The notes under the pieces: generated by a model | What the model saw: the letters and a program-made list of their open reading frames with translations, nothing else | Told to the model about the DNA's origin: nothing | Databases searched by the model: none | Made by a program: the position numbers and the translations under genes | DNA from: Pseudanabaena sp. SR411 | Lineage (GTDB): Bacteria; Cyanobacteriota; Cyanobacteriia; Pseudanabaenales; Pseudanabaenaceae | DNA length: 47,948 nucleotides | Assembly: GCF_002251945.1 (NCBI RefSeq) | Contig: NZ_NDHW01000066.1 | Location: 1-47,948, forward strand | Direction: 5' to 3' | Part shown: piece by piece, positions 34,984-41,560 of the stretch | How positions within the stretch are numbered: position 1 is the first letter of the stretch | How the letters are laid out: each line of letters begins with the position of its first letter

Positions 34984-36060
34984 TTAGATAGTAAAATATT
35001 CTCTTACTTCTATTCCAGATTCGATTAATTTAATTATAAATTTATCTTCATAGTCACAATTAAATCGACATTCTATGTAAGGAGCATTCTCTAGAGCGAT
35101 CGCTTGTAAAGAAATATTTTCTTCATCTGTCAACATTTGTAAAGTCAGATCCTTAGGTAAGGCTTGCTGATCCTTGGGATAAACCTCTATACCAATATTA
35201 AACTGTGGTGAAGTTTCTCTTTCTCTAATAGTAATTACTAAAACTATCTGCTGAGTTAGGTCGGTTATGAGTTTAGCTCGTTTAATCTGATCACTCCAAG
35301 TTGTAGGAATTAACTGTTGAGGGTTTAATAACTCTTCAACTACTTGCCAGCCTTGATTAAAGATATTCTCTAACCATTGAGTGAGGATATTTCTTTCTTC
35401 AATAGGTATTACTCTTACCTCTAAAACAGGTACACCTAATCTTTCTGATAGTAAACCTAGATTATACAAAGCCTCAATTTTTGCACAATCGGCTTGTGAA
35501 CCTTGCCAATAAGTTTTCATACACCCTTTTGTAATATGGTTTAAAAAAAGCGTATCTACCTCTATTACATTTTTAAATTGCATTTCTAAATGAGTCAATG
35601 ATGCTTCGGAAATTTCAGCCTCACATTTAACAATTATTAAAGCTTGTTTTTCATTCGTTACTTTTCTATATAAACCGCAACTTTTTCGATAGCCTTTATC
35701 AACTAAGGATATTAGAATATCTTCCGAACTATTAATTTTCTTGCCTGTTAAATTTCCTATAAGAGGGTAAATTTTTCTGCTTGGCTCACTTCCAAGTGAC
35801 TTCGTAGAATAAATATTTAAGTTTGAGATTTCTTGTTGTTTTATCCCAGCAAGCAAAAGACATAAATACTTTTTCTCGAATTTTCCCAGTCCTTTTTGTC
35901 TAGGTTCATCATTTTTCTTTTGAGCTTCTAAATCTTGAAATAACTTTACAATATACCATTTACATTCAGCTTCCTTGTAGTGGTCTTGAAGGTTTTCTTC
36001 TTGATAAAATTTTAAAAGTTGTATTTTGTATTTTTCTTCGTCTTCTTGTGTTGTATTCAT
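34984..36060 (-). CDS. DUF1822 protein with HTH-like N-terminal region
   Basis: 358 residues. Residues 55-110 (LGKFEKKYLCLLLAGIKQQE ... GKKI) look like the helix-turn-helix-like segment found in cyanobacterial conflict-system proteins. The C-terminal part (about 210-358: LEVRVIPIEERNILTQWLEN, WSDQIKRAKLI, FNIGIEVYPKDQQ) matches DUF1822 (PF08852), often coded beside CHAT or STAND proteins. The middle (110-200) has six or so cysteines and histidines and no assigned fold. It is the first gene of a two-gene operon with the giant protein and is probably its adaptor, sensor or substrate (inference). One HIP1 site is present near 35100. Confidence 0.7.
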   Translation of the reverse strand: MNTTQEDEEKYKIQLLKFYQEENLQDHYKEAECKWYIVKLFQDLEAQKKNDEPRQKGLGKFEKKYLCLLLAGIKQQEISNLNIYSTKSLGSEPSRKIYPLIGNLTGKKINSSEDILISLVDKGYRKSCGLYRKVTNEKQALIIVKCEAEISEASLTHLEMQFKNVIEVDTLFLNHITKGCMKTYWQGSQADCAKIEALYNLGLLSERLGVPVLEVRVIPIEERNILTQWLENIFNQGWQVVEELLNPQQLIPTTWSDQIKRAKLITDLTQQIVLVITIRERETSPQFNIGIEVYPKDQQALPKDLTLQMLTDEENISLQAIALENAPYIECRFNCDYEDKFIIKLIESGIEVREYFTI

Positions 36061-36092
36061 ATTAGGTTAATTATTTAAATCTTAGTAAATAT

Positions 36093-36134
36093 TCCGACAA
36101 ATAATACCAGTCTAGACTGGTATTATTTGTCGGA
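36093..36134. promoter_or_regulatory. Perfect 42-bp palindrome between divergent units
   Basis: An uninterrupted palindrome centred on TCTAGA; each 18-base arm begins TCCGACAAATAATACCAG. It lies 33 bases before the DUF1822 start and 133 before the peptide gene at 36267, which diverge from it. A weaker related sequence (CCAGCCTAGACGGG) follows at about 36140. It may be an operator for both directions or a cruciform/hairpin element. Confidence 0.6.
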
Positions 36135-36266
36135 TAAACCAGCCTAGACGGGTTTGTTTTCAATGATTATTGTGGCAAGCTAAAAACTATCAATCTAAGG
36201 AAGATTTTGAACCACAATTTTTCTTTGCTTGAAATTCTTATTTCACATTTTTGGAGGAGATTAAAT

Positions 36267-36434
36267 ATGCTTGTTGATCCACATACTACAGCAGTTGTAA
36301 CAACTGCGAAAGGTGTCGCGTTGATGGGTAGTGCTATAGGCTCTTTGTTTGGTCCATTGGGTTCTGTTGTGGGAGCTAAAGTTGGCTATGTGGCTGGGGC
36401 TTGCCTAGCTGCTTCTCAAATGCGTCGTCACTAG
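36267..36434 (+). CDS. Glycine-zipper small hydrophobic protein
   Basis: 55 residues from the ATG at 36267, with GGAGGA at 36253-36258; an earlier in-frame ATG at 36207 lacks such a site. After a polar start, residues 15-50 contain closely spaced glycines in a hydrophobic helix (GVALMGSAIGSLFGPLGSVV, then GAKVGYVAGACLAA), a glycine-zipper pattern seen in membrane-inserting peptides and some bacteriocins. No leader GG cleavage motif or processing genes are visible. It is transcribed divergently from the CHAT/STAND operon. Function unknown; a membrane-active peptide is plausible but unproven. Confidence 0.6.
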   Translation: MLVDPHTTAVVTTAKGVALMGSAIGSLFGPLGSVVGAKVGYVAGACLAASQMRRH

Positions 36435-36520
36435 AACATTTAATTAGACTTTAATATTCATTATTGGTTCTAATAAGAATCAATACCATTGCATCTATCA
36501 ACATATTTAGAGGTAAACAT

Positions 36521-36673
36521 ATGAACCACAAAGATTACATGGATTATGTTGAACACCACGCTCATTCACATTACATGCACAATCTACCACACAACAGCCT
36601 TACTCCTCCAGATTGGGCTGATGACTCCTTTTGGCAAGGTCTTTTGGAGGGTCTTGTTAATTGGTTTAGCTAA
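36521..36673 (+). CDS. His-rich 50-residue protein
   Basis: The ATG at 36521 follows AGAGG. The sequence starts MNHKDYMDYVEHHAHSHYMH and ends with a Trp/Leu-rich amphipathic tail (DDSFWQGLLEGLVNWFS). Seven histidines in the first 25 residues could bind metal. It lies 86 bases after the glycine-zipper gene and may share its transcript. No family recognised. Confidence 0.5.
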   Translation: MNHKDYMDYVEHHAHSHYMHNLPHNSLTPPDWADDSFWQGLLEGLVNWFS

Positions 36674-36691
36674 AGATAATAATCACAAATA

Positions 36692-36733
36692 ATTTGCAGA
36701 AAGCGTACCCTTTGAGGTGCGCTTTCTGCAAAT
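36692..36733. terminator. 14-bp hairpin after the small-peptide genes
   Basis: ATTTGCAGAAAGCG (36692-36705) pairs with its complement at 36720-36733, 18 bases after the His-rich gene stop. Probable terminator of the two-peptide unit. Confidence 0.55.
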
Positions 36734-36814
36734 CCAAAACACAACAAATTATTAGTGGGCAAATTTTTTAGTTCTCTAATGAACATTCACCTATTGTTAT
36801 ATTGTTAGTCAATT

Positions 36815-37375
36815 ATGAAATTAATTTCTTCTAGATTTTTAGCTACTGTGTGCCTTTCTGCTTTACTAGCTAGTGCTTGTAGTAAAGCTCCCCCCCCATC
36901 AGACTCAAGCTTAGTTTCTACTAATACTTCTGATTATATTTCTAACGCTACTTCAACTCCAACTCTAAACTCTGTTGCTTGTTCTAGAGACATTTCGCAA
37001 ACTCTTTCAGATCTCCAATCTTTGCCCCACAACCCTCTAGGTGCTAACAGTATGATTATGCCGCTCCAAGAAGCTAAGCTCTTAGTTAGTCACCTCAAGA
37101 ATGATTCTAACTGTTCTAAGGAATATCAACAGGTATCTCAATTACTATCAAGCTATTGGTCGTTATGGATTACTTTTAACTATCAAAAAAACTTGATATT
37201 GGAGGAGGGAAACAATAGAGTATGCCGTTCTGGATGTATAGCTTTCTCTAGTGACGCTGAGAGTTGTAAAAGACAATGTGAAAGCAGTTTCCAGTCCGTA
37301 ATGTCTTCTCTGGACTCTGAAAGACAATCGCATACGCAAGAATTCAATGCTTTCAAGCAGAATTCATTTCGATAG
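36815..37375 (+). CDS. Hypothetical lipoprotein
   Basis: 186 residues. The signal ends in the lipobox LLASAC (Cys at about 22), so it should be lipid-modified. A Ser/Thr/Pro-rich linker follows to about residue 58. The rest is helical and Gln/Leu-rich, with a Cys cluster near the end (VCRSGCIAFSSDAESCKRQC) that could form disulfides in the periplasm. Family unknown. A hairpin with a T-rich tail follows. Confidence 0.7.
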   Translation: MKLISSRFLATVCLSALLASACSKAPPPSDSSLVSTNTSDYISNATSTPTLNSVACSRDISQTLSDLQSLPHNPLGANSMIMPLQEAKLLVSHLKNDSNCSKEYQQVSQLLSSYWSLWITFNYQKNLILEEGNNRVCRSGCIAFSSDAESCKRQCESSFQSVMSSLDSERQSHTQEFNAFKQNSFR

Positions 37376-37389
37376 TAGACCTATTGAAA

Positions 37390-37417
37390 AAAGACGCACG
37401 CTATGATGTGCGTCTTT
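37390..37417 (+). terminator. Rho-independent terminator
   Basis: AAAGACGCAC pairs with GTGCGTCTTT, followed by ATTTTATT, 15 bases after the lipoprotein stop. A standard terminator for this gene. Confidence 0.7.
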
Positions 37418-37450
37418 ATTTTATTGCTTCGGAAGCACTTTATGCTTTAT

Positions 37451-39193
37451 TTACTTACCGCCTTTCTTAAGAGCCAAGATTACTTCAACTTCAGCAGTCT
37501 CTGAATTTGGATAGACAGCAGTTCCCGCGATGCCACGGATAGACTCGATCAAAGCTTTTGCTTCAGGAGGAGTCTTTGCTTTCTCCGCAGGAGGCATGAA
37601 GCTCTGAACAATACTCCATGTGCGATCGGCATCGATATAGAAATAGCCAACATTGTTAGTAGGTAGAGTACTAATCACTGACTTAAAAGTAGCATCCGCA
37701 TCAAGTGCAGTTGCGGGTTTTGGAACAAACAAAGACACAATGGGAGAAGCGGTGAGGAAAATCGTATCTGGTTGGCTCCAGCCATGAGCAATGATCGCAC
37801 CAGCACCAGCCGCCGACCACTCAGTAACAGAGACTCCACCGACATCTTTTTTGGCTACCGTTGCACCATTTTGCTTCGCAAAATCATCCAGTTTCTTGAA
37901 CAAAGATTCGGCAGCAGCACGGTTTGAAGTTTGCAACATTAGTAAAGGTGCAAGTCCTTGAGTTTGTGCCAAAATTCCTTCGGTCTTACCAGCTACAGAA
38001 GCTAGGGCAAACTCGCCATCCATCCATCCAAAGATATCTTTGTCAAGATCGAGAGCCAATGGCGAAGACTTCAGTTGCGCTCTGACTTCATCAAGCCCTT
38101 TCTTGATTTCAGGATTTTTATCTGCCGACTTAACAAATTGCTCCCATGAACTCTTGATATTAAAGCCCGTGGTCACCATAAAGGCTTGAGAAGGAATCTG
38201 ACTCATAACCTTGTTAGGCGAGTTTTTGAGTGCAGCAATGGCCGCAGGGTCAAACTTACCAAGGGCTTTGAAGCGAATACCTGCATCATCAATGCCAAAT
38301 CCCATATTCACAGATTTGACCTGCTTCAATTGTTCCAGTGACTCTGGGGGAATGGTCTGGGCTTCAGGATTTAGAGCGGCTAGCTCCACAATTGATGTGC
38401 CGAAGTTAGGGATATACACTTGGGCAACGGGATTTTGAATCTTGAGATCATCAGCACTTGCGGCACTTGCTAACGAAGCTTCACCTTTAAAGGTATCGAT
38501 CGCCTTCTGAGTTGTTTGTTCTTGAGGGGTAACAATCAAGTAATCCCCAACCATTGCAGTTACACTGCCCTGACTACCTTCGCCATATTGGGTGATCTTC
38601 ACACCTTTATAGTCAGACTGCTTTTCTTTACCACCTGCCTTAGTTTTGATTTTCTCGGTCAAAAACTTCTCAGCACCAGCTTTGTCTTTAACCTCAACTA
38701 CGATCAGAATATTTGGGATAGTCTTTGCTTCAGGAGCAGCTTTATCTTGCACAAACTGAATCGAACCTGTATCGCTCATCGGTACATAGCGATTTTGAAT
38801 AGCAGCTTGTGATTTTCTTGGTACAAGGCTGGCCGTTCTCCCAGAAGGTAAAATCGCAAAAGTTATATTTTTGCCAACCCAAGGCTTAATATCTTTGTCG
38901 TAGTCAACGTCACCTGATGAGAGATTTTTCCTGACTTCCGCGATCGCCTGATCGTAAAGTTTTTTGGTTTCTGGAGACAGGAACTGCTCTATTTTGGACA
39001 AGGCGGCTTCGTCGGTGGAGATAGACATAGCCATCAATGACTGTTTAGGCACAATCGTCAGTGTTCCCGAAGTGCTACTACCCGTAGGCAGAATAGATGG
39101 CTTATTTAGGAAGAAATAAGCACCTACGCCCCCTGCTACTACTACAGCCACGCCACCAATGATTGGTAGTAAATTTGGTTTTGTTTCAGTCAT
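37451..39193 (-). CDS. DUF3352 membrane-anchored protein
   Basis: 580 residues from the ATG at 39193 (GAGG upstream; the usual family start MTETKPNLLP). An ATG at 39223 would add ten residues. One N-terminal transmembrane segment (about 9-30, IGGVAVVVAGGVGAYFFL) anchors a large periplasmic part with the repeated pattern of DUF3352 proteins (QSLMAMSISTDEAALSKIEQ; KTIPNILIVVEVKDKAGAEK; GYFYIDADRTWSIV). DUF3352 is widespread in cyanobacteria without a known function. The 340 bases upstream of it, toward 39566, belong to the next gene's terminators and an AT-rich leader. Confidence 0.75.
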   Translation of the reverse strand: MTETKPNLLPIIGGVAVVVAGGVGAYFFLNKPSILPTGSSTSGTLTIVPKQSLMAMSISTDEAALSKIEQFLSPETKKLYDQAIAEVRKNLSSGDVDYDKDIKPWVGKNITFAILPSGRTASLVPRKSQAAIQNRYVPMSDTGSIQFVQDKAAPEAKTIPNILIVVEVKDKAGAEKFLTEKIKTKAGGKEKQSDYKGVKITQYGEGSQGSVTAMVGDYLIVTPQEQTTQKAIDTFKGEASLASAASADDLKIQNPVAQVYIPNFGTSIVELAALNPEAQTIPPESLEQLKQVKSVNMGFGIDDAGIRFKALGKFDPAAIAALKNSPNKVMSQIPSQAFMVTTGFNIKSSWEQFVKSADKNPEIKKGLDEVRAQLKSSPLALDLDKDIFGWMDGEFALASVAGKTEGILAQTQGLAPLLMLQTSNRAAAESLFKKLDDFAKQNGATVAKKDVGGVSVTEWSAAGAGAIIAHGWSQPDTIFLTASPIVSLFVPKPATALDADATFKSVISTLPTNNVGYFYIDADRTWSIVQSFMPPAEKAKTPPEAKALIESIRGIAGTAVYPNSETAEVEVILALKKGGK

Positions 39194-39475
39194 AAATGCA
39201 TACCTCACACTTGTTAATTTCAATATGACAGTATAGTGCTTAACTTAAAATCCCCATAGACGCGATTCACCTATGTCTTGTGAGTTCGCTCACATCAACC
39301 TTAATTTTGGGAAAACTTTAGGGTCTGTACTACAGCATTTATTTACTTGTGGGGTGATACTTTCAAGCAATTATTCCTATCACAGACTAATTAAGAGTAA
39401 ATAAATAGAAAATCTTCCTAAAGAATTAGCGTTAAAAATTCAGTAACTTTAAAAAATATCTACTCTCTTCCCACT

Positions 39476-39513
39476 CAAGAATAGGGGCGCTAAGCGCCGC
39501 ACCCCTATTCTTG
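39476..39513. repeat. Hairpin with CAAGAATAGGGG arms
   Basis: CAAGAATAGGGG (39476-39487) pairs with its complement at 39502-39513; the loop itself contains GGCGCTAAGCGCC. It lies in the 340-base gap between the metallopeptidase and the DUF3352 gene. Confidence 0.55.
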
Positions 39514-39530
39514 GGCTTATCAAACCCGAG

Positions 39531-39565
39531 CCAGCAAAGAACTCGCGCATAGAGTTCTTTGCTGG
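39531..39565 (-). terminator. 14-bp hairpin at the end of the metallopeptidase gene
   Basis: CCAGCAAAGAACTC and GAGTTCTTTGCTGG form a perfect stem directly after the TAA at 39568-39566. Probable terminator. Confidence 0.6.
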
Positions 39566-40318
39566 TTAAAAATCCAGCCATGCTGGAATGACTTGCCATG
39601 CTTGATTAAGAGATTTATCTAGTATTTTGTAATTTGGCTCAAACTTACTGACTAATTTCCAAAACTTATCTGAATGATTCATGTGAACTGTGTGACAAAG
39701 CTCATGAATTAGTACATATTCAACAACATTGGCTTCGAGAAAAAGTAGTTTGTAGTTAAGACTAATATTACGATTACCAGAGCAGCTACCCCATAAAGTC
39801 TTTTGGCTTCTTACTGCGGTAGTGCGATAGGGCAACTTAGCGCGAATGCTGACTCTGCGTAACCAACTGAATAAATGTTTTTCCGCTTTCTTCATCAGCC
39901 ATTGCTTCAGAAAAAATTTGCAAGCTTCGACATCGGTAATATTCCCGTTCACAATGAGCTTTAGTTCAGATTTTTTTTCTTGGATGGCGATCGCCCTTGA
40001 TTTTGTCGAAACCTCTTGATACTCAATCCGCCATTCTTCACCCAGCGATCGCAAATTGATGCTGTCAGGCAACTCATGGGGAGCCTGTGACTGAAAAAAA
40101 GCTTCACGCTGATCGAGTTTGAGTTGATTGCGAACAATCCAATCACGCTTTTTTTGAATCAGTTCAGGAACCTTGTGATGATCATAATCAGCAGGGATAA
40201 CCACTTCTAAACCCGCTTCTACGGAAAGTGAAAGGCGCACAGACTTAGCGCGATCGCTTACACGCACAGTGTAGGCTGGTAAATCATCGTTAGTTAAAGA
40301 TTTGGAACCAGATGCCAT
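39566..40318 (-). CDS. YgjP/WLM-type M48-like metallopeptidase
   Basis: 250 residues. The zinc motif is HELCHTVHMNH (about 196-206), with KFWKLVSKFEPNYK downstream, and the TLWGSCSGNRNISLNYKLLF segment typical of the YgjP/DUF45 family. YgjP-like proteins are small cytoplasmic metalloproteases related to SprT/WLM, thought to act in protein or DNA-protein-crosslink turnover. The N-terminal 100 residues match the family's beta-rich region (RVSDRAKSVRLSLSVEAGLE). Its start is 17 bases after the upstream SPOR-like gene ends, so the two may be co-transcribed. Confidence 0.8.
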   Translation of the reverse strand: MASGSKSLTNDDLPAYTVRVSDRAKSVRLSLSVEAGLEVVIPADYDHHKVPELIQKKRDWIVRNQLKLDQREAFFQSQAPHELPDSINLRSLGEEWRIEYQEVSTKSRAIAIQEKKSELKLIVNGNITDVEACKFFLKQWLMKKAEKHLFSWLRRVSIRAKLPYRTTAVRSQKTLWGSCSGNRNISLNYKLLFLEANVVEYVLIHELCHTVHMNHSDKFWKLVSKFEPNYKILDKSLNQAWQVIPAWLDF

Positions 40319-40335
40319 AGGTTTAATCTTGAGCT

Positions 40336-41259
40336 TTAATCTTGAATTAAAATCGTGCCTGCAAAGCGAGCATTCAAGCGATCGCGCTCACGATGGGCAT
40401 TGCTACGATTGCTATAAGTCCGCACTTGAATATAGGATTTTCCCTTGAAAATAGTCACAAAAGCATCGGGCGCGAGTTCACGGATCTGTTTTAAGGTATT
40501 AGGGTTTGCATTGGGAACTAGTACCCGATAAATCGTGGCAGTAGAACTGGGCTTAGTAGGTGTAGAAATGGGGACGGAATTTGTGGGAACAGAACTTGTG
40601 GTATTTGACGACGTAATGGGGGGAGCAATTAACGAAGCGCCAATTACCTGAGCCGCTAGTCCTTGACCACGTAGCTTTGTGGCGATCGCATTGGCACTTT
40701 GTTGACTGGCTAGTGGTGCTGCCAAAATTACTGATCGATTACTAAACGTGGCAAGAACTGCACTCTTTCCAGATAGAGATTGCACCTGTTGAATTGCCAT
40801 ATTTGGCTCTTTGCTCAGTTCCACCAAAATTACAGATGCTTGTAAGTTTGCGGGAATATCATTCACTTTCGCAGAAAAAGAATGCACAACTGCATCTAGC
40901 CCTAATGCTCGTAGTTGATTGGCGCGAAAGGTCGAAGCTTGGGCATTGTCAAAACCACCAAAAAAAGTCATGGAGGCATTGAGATAATTACAAGGTACGG
41001 CAGCGATCGCTAAAAATTCTGGCAACTGGGGCAGTAGGTTGGCAGGGCGATCCAGTATGACGACATAGCGCCGATTTGTAATCTGTGGGCAAGTGAGGGA
41101 AGGATTTACAGTCTGGGCGATCGCGGGTGATGAGAGGCTAAGACTATCTGCCAAGCCCAAACCCGTTATAAAAATACTGCTAAAAATACTGCTAGCGATG
41201 TAATTGGCGGCGATCGCCCATGAAGATCGGCTTTTGATTCTAAGTCCTAAGGATTTCAT
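40336..41259 (-). CDS. Exported protein with SPOR-like repeats
   Basis: 307 residues from the ATG at 41259 (TAGGT upstream), which opens MKSLGLRIKSRSSWAIAANY and a signal sequence ending near SPAIAQT. A longer frame to 41325 adds 22 charged residues and seems less likely. Two or three SPOR-like units are visible: RRYVVILDRPANLLPQLPEF...; SVILAAPLASQQSANAIATK; and YIQVRTYSNRSNAHRERDRL near the C-terminus. SPOR domains bind denuded peptidoglycan at division sites; the match is by pattern only. A Ser/Thr/Pro linker separates the units. Confidence 0.6.
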   Translation of the reverse strand: MKSLGLRIKSRSSWAIAANYIASSIFSSIFITGLGLADSLSLSSPAIAQTVNPSLTCPQITNRRYVVILDRPANLLPQLPEFLAIAAVPCNYLNASMTFFGGFDNAQASTFRANQLRALGLDAVVHSFSAKVNDIPANLQASVILVELSKEPNMAIQQVQSLSGKSAVLATFSNRSVILAAPLASQQSANAIATKLRGQGLAAQVIGASLIAPPITSSNTTSSVPTNSVPISTPTKPSSTATIYRVLVPNANPNTLKQIRELAPDAFVTIFKGKSYIQVRTYSNRSNAHRERDRLNARFAGTILIQD

Positions 41260-41410
41260 ATTGATAGACCTATTACCTCTAGAGCCGCGATTTTGGTCAG
41301 CACTTTGATCATCTTTGATCACCAATTTGTCATCAATAGTTGAGATATACCACTATATGCTGCGAATTGTCATATCCGTAGCAAACTTTCTCAGTCTGGT
41401 AGTGCTAAAT

Positions 41411-41451
41411 AGGCAAGTATGGGCGGCGCTTCGCGCCGCCCATACTTGCCT
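41411..41451. repeat. 19-bp perfect hairpin (GGCGGCGC core)
   Basis: AGGCAAGTATGGGCGGCGC pairs perfectly across a TTC loop. Same core and loop as the hairpin at 22839 with different outer arms. Confidence 0.65.
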
Positions 41452-41560
41452 TAATAAATCCTTTGCAACTGCAAAAAGGGGTAAGTAGTTCAATCGGCTG
41501 CTAATCGTGAAGATTACCTTGCCACAGGATTTGTGAGCAAAACCCTGTAGGTGAGTAAGA

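Noticed and set aside
36267-36434. Glycine-zipper peptide as a double-glycine-leader bacteriocin
   Set aside because: No leader with a GG cleavage site and no PCAT transporter or modification gene nearby; left as a peptide of unknown role.
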